Shown piece by piece: positions 22,598 through 30,049 of a stretch of DNA of 54,354 nt. Origin of the DNA: Patescibacteria group bacterium (lineage in GTDB: Bacteria > Patescibacteriota > Patescibacteriia > Magasanikbacterales > GWA2-37-8); contig JAQTYG010000006.1 of NCBI GenBank assembly GCA_028688375.1, positions 1 through 54,354 of the forward strand, written 5' to 3'. Both the position numbers and the translations under genes were made by a program. A model generated the notes under the pieces. That model had not been told where the DNA came from. It was given only the letters and a program-made list of their open reading frames with translations, and searched no databases. The number at the start of each line of letters is the position of its first letter. The stretch's first letter is position 1.

Positions 22598-22692
22598 AAA
22601 AACTGTCAAAGAACCTGTTAAAAACAACGGCTCGAACCATATTTGGTAAAAGAAAATTTTTTGTTTTAAAATTAAACAAAAAAATAAATACT

Positions 22693-23814
22693 ATGGGAGA
22701 AAGATATACAATTCCTAACTCTGTATCAACATCAGACGGAAAATATAAACATGTAAAAAATTCTGATACATTTCTTGCGGGGGATGCTTTTCGGGCACGT
22801 TTTTTAGATGTAAAACAAGCAGTTGCCAATAACCCAGAAAAGCGTGGCGTGTCGTCGTCCATCTTGGCTGCTTGCTATATGACATTTGGTCCAGAACGTG
22901 TTGATCTTAAAAAACTTGGAACCGACGTATTACTCCCACGTCTTAATGGGTATCTAGTTGCTTATAATGATCAAGTGGACATAGCGGAAAAAATTGAAAC
23001 TTCTGACCCAGATGTTTACAAAATTATTATGGATTATGTGAACAAATATAAAGATAAACTTAACGAATACTTTAAACCAACTGGCGACGAAAAAGAAGAT
23101 AGCCGACGTCAAAAATTTAAACAATTTTACGACTTGGCATTTGACGAAGTAAATAGTATAGAACATGAATTATTCACTGTTAAAAAACCAGATAGCCCAA
23201 AAACAGATGACTGTGTGACAACTAGAGAAATTGAACGTATACAGCACGGCCGCGAACTAGTAAATGCCATTGAAATGTTAATGAATATCAGAGCTTGTGT
23301 CGGATCCGATATTTTTACCGACAGAAAAATTGACCAAGCCGGTTCAAAAGACATAGGCAGTTTAGCTATAAAATACAATTGGATAATTGATCAAAATTAT
23401 CCTGATACTGGCTTGACCAAAGACGAACGAAAAGCCAGAATGTTATTCTTTGCCACCATGTCTAATCAGTGTGCTCTTGATGAACTGGACTATAAAGAGG
23501 ACCGCTGCTTTGATATTTGGAAAAAAATGACTTACATGACTGAAATACAAAATTTACCCCCCAAAGACGCAGCGCGCGTTATACAACAAGATACTAGACA
23601 TTACGCAGCGTTAGCTGGAAAACATGGCGTATCACTCTCACTTATATCGGCGGCAAATAAGGGGGCGCGTCTATTTTCTAATCTCAAAAACATTGCCCAT
23701 ATATCTGACAATGCCCGCGATTTTATAGCAAGAAAGGCGGAAGAAAGTGGACATATTCGTGAAAAAGCGGTAAATATTCTAAAAAGGAAACATCCGGAAA
23801 AATACAAATTGTAA
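22693..23814 (+). CDS. Unknown protein between inverted repeats (373 aa)
   Basis: Not recognised. ATG at 22693 (MGERYTIPNSVSTSDGKYKH). Soluble, mostly helical and charged (DYVNKYKDKLNEYF, GDEKEDSRRQKFKQFYD), no zinc or nuclease motif seen. More AT-rich, with AAA/GAA codons, than chromosomal neighbours. It is the only gene inside the 93-nt inverted repeats, so it may be cargo or a switchable gene. Possible weak similarity to nothing I can name. Confidence 0.6.
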   Translation: MGERYTIPNSVSTSDGKYKHVKNSDTFLAGDAFRARFLDVKQAVANNPEKRGVSSSILAACYMTFGPERVDLKKLGTDVLLPRLNGYLVAYNDQVDIAEKIETSDPDVYKIIMDYVNKYKDKLNEYFKPTGDEKEDSRRQKFKQFYDLAFDEVNSIEHELFTVKKPDSPKTDDCVTTREIERIQHGRELVNAIEMLMNIRACVGSDIFTDRKIDQAGSKDIGSLAIKYNWIIDQNYPDTGLTKDERKARMLFFATMSNQCALDELDYKEDRCFDIWKKMTYMTEIQNLPPKDAARVIQQDTRHYAALAGKHGVSLSLISAANKGARLFSNLKNIAHISDNARDFIARKAEESGHIREKAVNILKRKHPEKYKL

Positions 23815-23855
23815 ACGTCGTTAAATCACCCACTAACAAAAACTGGAAATTGTCA

Positions 23856-23948
23856 AAGAACACGACACCAACGAGCGAAATCGGGGGGCTAGCTGCCCGC
23901 CCGAGGCGGGCTAAATTTCGTTCAAACTATTTTTAAAATACTCTACAA
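23856..23948 (-). repeat. IR2b: inverted partner of IR2a
   Basis: Closes the 22505-23948 segment around the 373-aa gene. Confidence 0.9.
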
Positions 23949-23985
23949 ATAAAATAGGCTGACTAGTGTCAGTCTATTTTATTTT
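23947..23985 (+). terminator. Intrinsic terminator
   Basis: AAATAAAATAGGCTGAC, TAGT, GTCAGTCTATTTTATTTT: long AT-flanked stem usable on both strands. Confidence 0.75.
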
Positions 23986-24095
23986 GGTTGCTGAAGGGAA
24001 TCGAACGCCGGAGCGATGCCGAGCGAGTTTGCTGACGAGCGAGGCCGCGAGGCGGTGGCCAGCCCGAGCGAGCGGAAGCGAGCGAGAGGCGAGGC

Positions 24096-24114
24096 CGATT
24101 CCCGTTGGGGCTAC
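24096..24114. repeat. attR-like copy of the tRNA-Glu 3' end
   Basis: 19-nt exact match to 12910-12928. Confidence 0.75.
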
Positions 24115-24314
24115 TACATAAATAAAAGATTCGGCGACAGCCGGATTTTTTATTTATGTAGAATCTAATGAGGAATCGAACGGGCAGGAGCGAGACGCGA
24201 AGTTTTTTCGGAAGAAAAAACGAGCTGGCGAGAGTCGGCGGACTTCCAGTGAAAGTCCGCCGCTGCCCAGGACAAGGAGTCGAGCCGATTGTGGTCGGCG
24301 AGACGACGAGGAAT

Positions 24315-24333
24315 TCTCGTTGGGGCTACAAAT
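24315..24333. repeat. Third, partial tRNA-Glu 3' end
   Basis: CGTTGGGGCTACAAA matches 12918-12932, including three bases beyond the tRNA that the 24114 copy lacks. Confidence 0.65.
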
Positions 24334-24377
24334 AAAACAACGGCGTCTCTGCCGTTGTTTTATAATTTTCCTCCGCG

Positions 24378-24461
24378 CTATTTTATATCGTCTTTTGACG
24401 CGATGGCTAATACTATCACAATCACTATGAGCAGAACGACAGCGCCTAAAATTATCCTCAT
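24378..24461 (-). CDS. Possible 27-aa membrane peptide
   Basis: ATG 24461 to TAG 24378, 8 nt after the stop of the large surface protein. Encodes one hydrophobic helix (LGAVVLLIVIVIVLAIA) and a charged end. No ribosome site. Could be a small subunit-like peptide of the surface protein, or chance. Confidence 0.35.
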   Translation of the reverse strand: MRIILGAVVLLIVIVIVLAIASKDDIK

Positions 24462-24469
24462 ATTTGAAT

Positions 24470-26806
24470 TTAATAAGTGACATTCAGAAATCCCTTGCTA
24501 AAATTATTGATGGAAAAAGTCAGATTCAGGAAATAACCGACTTTATACATCGTCAACTGATAAGTCCCTTCGTCCTGTGTTTTGTAACCCAAGCCTTCCA
24601 AATGTTTTTTCACCGCGGTCATGTCATCTTTAATTACCACGCGGTCAAAGGCGTAACTTAACATTGATCCGCCCATATTATCCGTCAACTTCACTTGATT
24701 ATTATAGAGCTGATTCAAAATTGGCAAAAGTTCATTGTGGATAGACCGACTCTTGTCATTAACCGGCTCCACCGAAGATGCTTTTTCAAAATTAATCTGT
24801 GGCCAAGTTTTCGGCGCGGTGGAAGCGCCGGTGGAATTTTGCGCCGGAGTACCACTGGTGATAATGGTCGGCGCTAACGGGCACGGAGTGGTTTTGGCGC
24901 TCAAATATGGCGCGTAAATATAAGTTTTTCCTTTGGTGTAAAGAGAAAATTCCGGCTGGCGCTTGGTTAATTCCACGGTCCACGGTTCCGTTTGCACGCT
25001 CAAATTATTGGAAACGGAATAAGCCGTCTTCATCTCTGTGGTAATTTCACCGTTATAGTTTGTTATCCAACCATTATTATTTCTAACATTACCGCTGGCG
25101 TCCATTTTTATCAGAAAGCCATCTTTGTAATATGTTTTGCTGTCTAAAATAACCGACTTCACCACTTTGGTTACGTATTCGCCGGCGACAATCGCGCCGT
25201 TGTCCGCCGTCGCTTTCGCCACATAATTTGTGGCCCCGCGCTGTGGATTGACTATCTTCGCCCAACTGGCATTTAACTCCTGATCGGTTTTCATCACAAA
25301 AATACCGGGCCGAAAAGAATCCTGGACAATTTCAAAAAGGGCATGAACTTTGGCCCAATCCGATTCCGTCTGCTTGCTGTCTTCAATGTTCTCTATGATA
25401 TTGGCCTGACATTCTTCTTCGCTAATTTGATATTTGACGCAATAGGCGTCGCGCGCCGCGTTGGCTTGCTTAAATTTCGCCGCATAATCATCGTCGGCCC
25501 AAGTGAGAGGCGCGGTGAATAAAATTTTATTATCCGCCAGCAGCGCCACGGAAAAATTTATTATTGACACGGTAAAATCGTTGAAGCTCAGACTCATTTT
25601 TTTAACCCACTCCAAATTACCCAGAGAATCAAATTTAAAACCAATGATACCGCTTTTTTTCAAGGCCGCGATGTCTTGCGCGTTAGTGACTAAGGACAGC
25701 GCCGAGGGCCCGGTGCCCAAAACCAAATAACCATTATCCGGTGTCCGGACCAGACCTTTGACCAAACTCGCTCCTTGACGCACTTGTTTATGGCCCAGTT
25801 CAAACCCTCCGCCGGCCTTGGGAACGGCCGCCACCATTTCCAAGGGCGTGCCTTCCAAGCTTTTCGCCCAGGCAAAATTAAAATCTTTATCAAATTTGAC
25901 CAGCCCGGGATAAGAGTCGTAATCATAGGGCGGAGTTTTTTCCGAATTTGGTTCCGCCACATTCCCCGCCAGAGCGTAACCGCCATCGGGCGTGGAAATT
26001 AAATAGGAATCGTTCTCGCGAGAAATGAAATTTTTTACATTTTTTGACCATTGCAGGTTGCCGTTTAAATCAAACTTTAAAACCTTAAGCGAAGCAAAAG
26101 GCATGTCCTGATAAACGTCGCTGTCTTCCCCTCTATCGTCAGGCGCGAGATCCACCGTGTTGGCGTAAAACAAAAAACCGTTGTCGGCAGTTTCCAACAA
26201 AGAATTTTTCGCGTCCTCCACAAACGCAGTGAACGATTTGCTCCACAGCGCCCGGCCGTTTTTATCCAGCCGAGTGAACATTATTTTATTTAATTCCGTA
26301 TTCTCCGCGCTCCATTCCGCGGTTTTGATAAAACCCCACACTTTGGAGGCCATTAAATACCCGCCGGATTTTAATTCAATGATTGATTGGACGTCCTCTT
26401 CACCCCGGCGGTTGCCGTCACCGGGAGAATTGGTGGTTTTCAAAAATTTCAACCACTGGACGGCGCCTTGCTTGTCCAATTTGGCCACAAAACCATCCGG
26501 TGGGACAAACATTATATTGGGGTCGGTTATGCCGGAGATAATATACCCGCCGTCTTTAGTCGGCCAAGCGCCGTTAACTTTGGTAAACACCAGCAAGCGA
26601 TACGATTTTATAAAAGTGGTATTGGGAAGGGGCATGGTGCCGGTGCCATCATTGGTTAAAGCGCAATTTGATTCAGCGCTGGCCAATGGCACGTGGCTGT
26701 AGAAAAAATAGGCCAAGCTAAAACAACTGACCAATAAAACGGCCAACCCCAAAACTTTCCAATTTCTCTTCACAAAATGATGAACTTTTTTAATATGTTT
26801 TCTCAT
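24470..26806 (-). CDS. Surface protein with beta-propeller-like repeats (778 aa)
   Basis: The N-terminal basic stretch and membrane helix (WKVLGLAVLLVSCFSLAYFF) act as signal anchor. The body has at least six repeats of the type DGGYIISG / SGGYLMAS / DNGFLFYA / DGGYALAG / DNGYLVLG / DNGAIVAG spaced 60-100 residues, each followed by W.K: a likely beta-propeller. The C-terminal domain after a Ser/Thr/Pro linker is unknown. Probably extracellular and involved in attachment or binding. First intact chromosomal gene right of the island. Confidence 0.75.
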   Translation of the reverse strand: MRKHIKKVHHFVKRNWKVLGLAVLLVSCFSLAYFFYSHVPLASAESNCALTNDGTGTMPLPNTTFIKSYRLLVFTKVNGAWPTKDGGYIISGITDPNIMFVPPDGFVAKLDKQGAVQWLKFLKTTNSPGDGNRRGEEDVQSIIELKSGGYLMASKVWGFIKTAEWSAENTELNKIMFTRLDKNGRALWSKSFTAFVEDAKNSLLETADNGFLFYANTVDLAPDDRGEDSDVYQDMPFASLKVLKFDLNGNLQWSKNVKNFISRENDSYLISTPDGGYALAGNVAEPNSEKTPPYDYDSYPGLVKFDKDFNFAWAKSLEGTPLEMVAAVPKAGGGFELGHKQVRQGASLVKGLVRTPDNGYLVLGTGPSALSLVTNAQDIAALKKSGIIGFKFDSLGNLEWVKKMSLSFNDFTVSIINFSVALLADNKILFTAPLTWADDDYAAKFKQANAARDAYCVKYQISEEECQANIIENIEDSKQTESDWAKVHALFEIVQDSFRPGIFVMKTDQELNASWAKIVNPQRGATNYVAKATADNGAIVAGEYVTKVVKSVILDSKTYYKDGFLIKMDASGNVRNNNGWITNYNGEITTEMKTAYSVSNNLSVQTEPWTVELTKRQPEFSLYTKGKTYIYAPYLSAKTTPCPLAPTIITSGTPAQNSTGASTAPKTWPQINFEKASSVEPVNDKSRSIHNELLPILNQLYNNQVKLTDNMGGSMLSYAFDRVVIKDDMTAVKKHLEGLGYKTQDEGTYQLTMYKVGYFLNLTFSINNFSKGFLNVTY

Positions 26807-26968
26807 ATATTAAAAACACGGTAGCAAACGCTGGTATTATAACACTGCGCGCGCCGAGACACAAAACAGCCTGACCCGGCGTTTAACCCACACCCAGTAT
26901 TGCGCCTTTTTTCGGGATAGTGTATAATATCCCAGTAATCATTGGTATTTATTTTTAATTCATATCGT

Positions 26969-27250
26969 ATGGCAGGCATGACCAAATCAGCCCTGTTATC
27001 CGCTTTGGCGGAAAAGACGGGCATGAGCAAAAAGGACGTCGTCGGCTTTGTTGACGCCATGGTGGACATGGCGTACAAGGAAGTCAAGAAAAGCGGCGTA
27101 TTCGTGGTCCCGGGTCTCGGGAAATTGGTGAAAGTTCACCGCGCGGCGCGACAGGGCCGCAACCCGGCTACCGGCGCGACCATCCAAATCCCGGCCAAGA
27201 CTGTGGTGAAATTCCGCGTCGCCAAGGCCGCGAAAGAAGCTGTACTGTAA
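26969..27250 (+). CDS. HU-family DNA-binding protein (second, divergent)
   Basis: 93 aa from the ATG at 26969 (MAGMTKSALLSALAEKTGMS); MTKS at 26978 is an alternative. Helical dimer half, PGLGKLVKVHRAARQGRNPA with the DNA-intercalating Asn-Pro, and IQIPAKTVVKFRVAKAAKEA. More basic and Val-rich than the HU at 8.9 kb, like the HU variant often found as a second copy in CPR. A TATAAT box lies near 26923. Confidence 0.92.
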   Translation: MAGMTKSALLSALAEKTGMSKKDVVGFVDAMVDMAYKEVKKSGVFVVPGLGKLVKVHRAARQGRNPATGATIQIPAKTVVKFRVAKAAKEAVL

Positions 27251-27258
27251 ACGCTTTA

Positions 27259-27325
27259 ACAAACCCCCCACCACTTTTGATGAAAAAGCAACGAAGGCTT
27301 TGCCCAAAAGTGGTGGGGGGTTTTG
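27259..27325 (+). terminator. Strong terminator of the second HU gene
   Basis: CAAACCCCCCACCACTTTTG pairs with CAAAAGTGGTGGGGGGTTTTG, with a long loop, then TTTTG. Confidence 0.85.
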
Positions 27326-27407
27326 TTTTGTCCGATATTTAATTTGCCAATTCTTAAAAACTTGATTATAATTACGCCATTAAAAATTACAATCATTTAA
27401 TTAGTTT

Positions 27408-28346
27408 ATGTCCAAAATCCTCATCACCGGCGCGTTCGGCCAAATCGGTTCGGAATTGATTGTCGCTTTACAAGCCAAACACGGCCAGGAAAACGTGGTC
27501 GCTTTTGATATGGCGCCGAAACCGGCGTCGCTTGAGGTCATCGCCGAGCAAGGGTCAATTGTTGATTTGGCGAAACTCAAAGAAATTGTGGTTAAATATA
27601 ACATTGATACGGTCTATCATTTGGTTTCCATTTTGTCCGCCCGGGGCGAACAGGACCCGAACCTTACCTGGCAGGTAAACATGGACGGCTTGCGCAATAT
27701 TTTAAATTTGGCGGTGGAATTTAAACTGAAAGTTTTTTGGCCGAGCTCTATCGCCGCTTTCGGCCCGACCACTCCGCGCGACTTGACCCCGCAACACACC
27801 GTGCTGGAACCGACGACCATGTACGGAGTAACCAAAGCTGCCGGCGAAGACCTCTGCCATTATTATTTTCTAAAATTCGGCGTGGATGTCCGCAGTATGC
27901 GCTTCCCCGGATTGATCAGTTGGAAAACCGAACCGGGCGGGGGCACCACCGACTATGCCGTGGCTATGTTTTACGAAGCGGTCAAAGGCGACGACTACAC
28001 CTGCTTCGTTCATAAAGACACAATTTTGCCGATGATGTATATGGACGATGCTATCAAGGCGATGCTGATGCTGATGGAAGCGCCGGCCGAAAAAATCGCC
28101 ATTCGCACCAGCTATAATTTGACGGCCATCAGTTTCAGCGCCGAAGAATTGGCCGAGGAAATAAACAAACATTTGCCTTTAGCCGTGAAATACGAGCCGG
28201 ACTTCCGCCAACGTATCGCTGACTCCTGGCCACAGTCCATCGACGATTCCCCCGCCCGCGCCGATTGGGGCTGGCATCATGAATTTGATTTGCCGAAAAT
28301 GGCGGTGGAGATGATCGCGAAATTGAAAATTAAGCTAGGGCGATAA
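27408..28346 (+). CDS. L-threonine 3-dehydrogenase-like NAD-dependent epimerase/dehydratase
   Basis: 312 aa. Rossmann motif GAFGQIGSEL at the N-terminus, catalytic YGVTK with upstream Ser in WPSSIAAFGPTTP, and the family marks GLISWKTEPGGGTTDYAV and LPMMYMDDAI that separate the epimerase-like threonine dehydrogenases from sugar epimerases. It would oxidise threonine to 2-amino-3-ketobutyrate with NAD+. No 2-amino-3-ketobutyrate CoA ligase is adjacent. A sugar-nucleotide substrate remains possible. Confidence 0.85.
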   Translation: MSKILITGAFGQIGSELIVALQAKHGQENVVAFDMAPKPASLEVIAEQGSIVDLAKLKEIVVKYNIDTVYHLVSILSARGEQDPNLTWQVNMDGLRNILNLAVEFKLKVFWPSSIAAFGPTTPRDLTPQHTVLEPTTMYGVTKAAGEDLCHYYFLKFGVDVRSMRFPGLISWKTEPGGGTTDYAVAMFYEAVKGDDYTCFVHKDTILPMMYMDDAIKAMLMLMEAPAEKIAIRTSYNLTAISFSAEELAEEINKHLPLAVKYEPDFRQRIADSWPQSIDDSPARADWGWHHEFDLPKMAVEMIAKLKIKLGR

Positions 28347-28347
28347 A

Positions 28348-28376
28348 TTGACAAAAAATACCTTCGCCCATACAAT
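28348..28376 (+). promoter_or_regulatory. Promoter giving a nearly leaderless mRNA
   Basis: TTGACA (28348-28353), 17 nt, TACAAT (28371-28376). The ATG is at 28386, only 9 nt after the -10 box, so the transcript should begin within 0-3 nt of the start codon. Confidence 0.7.
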
Positions 28377-28385
28377 CATAGACAT

Positions 28386-29459
28386 ATGGCTCTAAATAAA
28401 GAAGGCGCCATCGACCAAACCAAAGAGCGTGAAATAAAAAAATCGCCGCTTGATTTGTTTATTGAAGTTTCCGGCGCGCCAGATTCAATTAAAAACGAGG
28501 TTAGAAACACCTTCAAAGATTTAACTCTGCCGACAAATGCTTTTGAGGCCGGCAACGCGCTACGCATGTTTTTAATTGACAACGGCTGGCAATACGATTC
28601 GCGCTCATTTTGTCTGCAAGACATGCTTAAAGAAAAGAAAGGAAATTGCCTCGGTTTAACTATGCTGGTGGGCGCCGTTCTTAAAGACAGGGGCCTTAGC
28701 GCGCAGTATGAAGTTATTACCGGAATCCACGATGCCTATCACCGAGCGGAAAAAATATATTTTGAGCGTCTGATGAACGGCGACGAGTTCGATTATGACC
28801 ATCCAACTCTGCCAGCGAAACAAGCCGAACATCCCATGCTGTATTTTCTACCCTTGGAGCATCCGGTGCCGATTCTTGACGGTCGTCCGTTTGAAACCAC
28901 CAATCTTGAAGACAGGGAAAGCGATCCGGGGTGGAAGCCTGAAGGCGAAAAAACCGTCTCCGCCATTTATGAAGACGTCGCCAGTAATGTGCTCATCGAT
29001 CGGGCTAAAGTACGGTCGCGCGACAATGTGGCAGAAGCGGAAACATTGTGCCGCGCCGGTATGGAGCTCTCGCCCGATAACCGCGAAGGCATGTATATGC
29101 TTTGGTTATTAAATACCGTATTGAACAAAAAAGAACAAAGCGACGAAGCTCTGCAGCAATACGCGTCAACAAAAGGCGACGACTCCAGGTTTCTCTTTAA
29201 TATGTACGGTATAACCGGGAATACAAAATATCTGGAAAAAACTTTAGAAAAATATCCGGCCCACCTTCATGCTTTCATGGAAAAATTCGTCCGACTCGAA
29301 ACCGACAAGCGCGAGGCTAAATTTAATTTTTCTGTCGCCGCCTGGTGTGCTTCGAATTCAAAAACCGTCGGTTTAGATGATTTCTATTCCACCTACCGGG
29401 AACAATTGGAACAATTTTATGGAAAAGAAGGACTAAAGAAATACGCAGGTATTAAATAG
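28386..29459 (+). CDS. Transglutaminase-like (SirB1-type) protein with TPR region
   Basis: 357 aa. GNCLGLTMLVGAVLKDRGL resembles the Cys-containing helix of SirB1/transglutaminase-like proteins, with GIHDAYHRAEK as the candidate His region. The second half (AEAETLCRAGMELSPDNREG, then further helix pairs) looks like tetratricopeptide repeats. Function not established; a protease or protein-interaction role is possible. Probably translated from a leaderless mRNA. Confidence 0.65.
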   Translation: MALNKEGAIDQTKEREIKKSPLDLFIEVSGAPDSIKNEVRNTFKDLTLPTNAFEAGNALRMFLIDNGWQYDSRSFCLQDMLKEKKGNCLGLTMLVGAVLKDRGLSAQYEVITGIHDAYHRAEKIYFERLMNGDEFDYDHPTLPAKQAEHPMLYFLPLEHPVPILDGRPFETTNLEDRESDPGWKPEGEKTVSAIYEDVASNVLIDRAKVRSRDNVAEAETLCRAGMELSPDNREGMYMLWLLNTVLNKKEQSDEALQQYASTKGDDSRFLFNMYGITGNTKYLEKTLEKYPAHLHAFMEKFVRLETDKREAKFNFSVAAWCASNSKTVGLDDFYSTYREQLEQFYGKEGLKKYAGIK

Positions 29460-29525
29460 CTTTTTAACATTAGATTCAAAAAATCCAACGCCGACGCGTT
29501 GGCTTTTTAATTTTAAACGTTACCA

Positions 29526-29554
29526 TTGACTTTTAATGATATTTATGGTATACC
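29526..29554 (+). promoter_or_regulatory. Promoter of the 84-aa gene
   Basis: TTGACT (29526-29531), 17 nt, TATACC (29549-29554), followed by AAAGGAGGTC. Confidence 0.65.
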
Positions 29555-29572
29555 AAAGATAGAAAGGAGGTC

Positions 29573-29827
29573 ATGAAAATGGCTGGAAAACCGCCCTACA
29601 AGGGCAAATCGTTCTTTGGGGCCAGCTACATTGCCCCGCCCTCTCCGCCACCCAGACCGGCGCCCGCGGGACCGGGAATACATCTGGAAATGAGGATGGG
29701 CTTCCGACCCGATTTGGGACTACAACAGAAGCTCGTCATGACCCCAGCGGTACGGCAAGATGATTTCTCCGAAGAGGAACTTCGGAGTCTGATCGCCTGG
29801 CCGTCCGACCAACACGGGACAGAGTGA
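29573..29827 (+). CDS. Small protein with an RpoN region I-like motif (84 aa)
   Basis: Excellent ribosome site (AAAGGAGGTC) before the ATG at 29573. The N-terminal half is Pro-rich (YIAPPSPPPRPAPAGPG) and probably disordered. The second half holds PDLGLQQKLVMTPAVRQ, which resembles the conserved start of sigma-54 (LxLxQxLVMTPQLQQ), then an acidic helix (DDFSEEELRSLIAW). No other sigma-54 part is present. GC-rich codon use. The stop codon lies in a stem GGGACAGAG/CTCTGTCCC (29816-29864). Confidence 0.6.
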   Translation: MKMAGKPPYKGKSFFGASYIAPPSPPPRPAPAGPGIHLEMRMGFRPDLGLQQKLVMTPAVRQDDFSEEELRSLIAWPSDQHGTE

Positions 29828-30049
29828 CCACCCCCCTTCTCGGGAGGCGTGGCATCTCTGTCCCGTCTCCCAATCTCTAAATATTGACTGCCACCCTGGG
29901 CGGTTTTTTGTTTGACCCGGCAGAATCTCTGGAGAGCTCTGCCAGGTTTGACAAAAAATAACCCGCGGAATACAATTCCAGCGGCACATTCAACAACAAA
30001 AGCCGGGCAAGGAGGCCCGGTTTTTTAAACCAAAAAAGAGGAGAGAAAG

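Larger units (their letters stand above)
22390..22662. mobile_element. 224-bp insert splitting a 17-bp inverted repeat
   Basis: AAAAAATTTTCTTTTAC (22390-22406) and GTAAAAGAAAATTTTTT (22646-22662) are perfect inverted arms. Between them, 22421-22644 begins with the recombinase segment TACAAAACCGCC and ends with AACGGCTCGAACCATATTT. Joining the insert's end to its start recreates exactly the uninterrupted recombinase sequence at 21032-21001. The insert therefore looks like a circularly permuted piece of recombinase 3' end plus other DNA, with a junction at ATATTT/TACAAAA. Confidence 0.65.
12910..24333. mobile_element. Integrative element(s) at tRNA-Glu, about 11.2-11.4 kb
   Basis: Bounded by direct repeats of the tRNA-Glu 3' end (12910-12928, 24096-24114, and a shorter third copy at 24319-24333). 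A serine recombinase is adjacent to the left repeat. Gene content differs from the flanks: phage/plasmid-type regulators (XRE, ImmA-like), winged-helix and SpoVG-like small genes, an orphan RNA, unknown cargo, and a second nested recombinase. No structural phage genes, relaxase or obvious replication polymerase are present. Three copies of the att sequence suggest successive integrations or a partial remnant at the right end. Confidence 0.75.
23986..24377. other. tRNA-Glu 3' fragments, GAGCGAGC-rich filler and hairpins at the island's right end
   Basis: Two units, each opening with GGAATCGAAC, continuing with G/C/A-rich sequence made of GAGCGAG/GCGAGGC words, and closing with a tRNA-Glu 3' end (CGATTCCCGTTGGGGCTAC at 24096-24114; TCTCGTTGGGGCTACA at 24315-24330). 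After each comes a terminator hairpin: CTACATAAATAAAA ... TTTTTATTTATGTAG (24111-24161) and AAAACAACGGC-GTCTCT-GCCGTTGTTTT (24334-24361). No ORF. Read as attR plus remnant. Confidence 0.6.

Noticed and set aside
24000-24100. GAGCGAGC words as a CRISPR array
   Set aside because: No regular repeat-spacer periodicity and no cas genes.
12910-24333. Prophage
   Set aside because: No capsid, terminase, portal, tail or lysis gene is recognisable; integrative element is the safer name.
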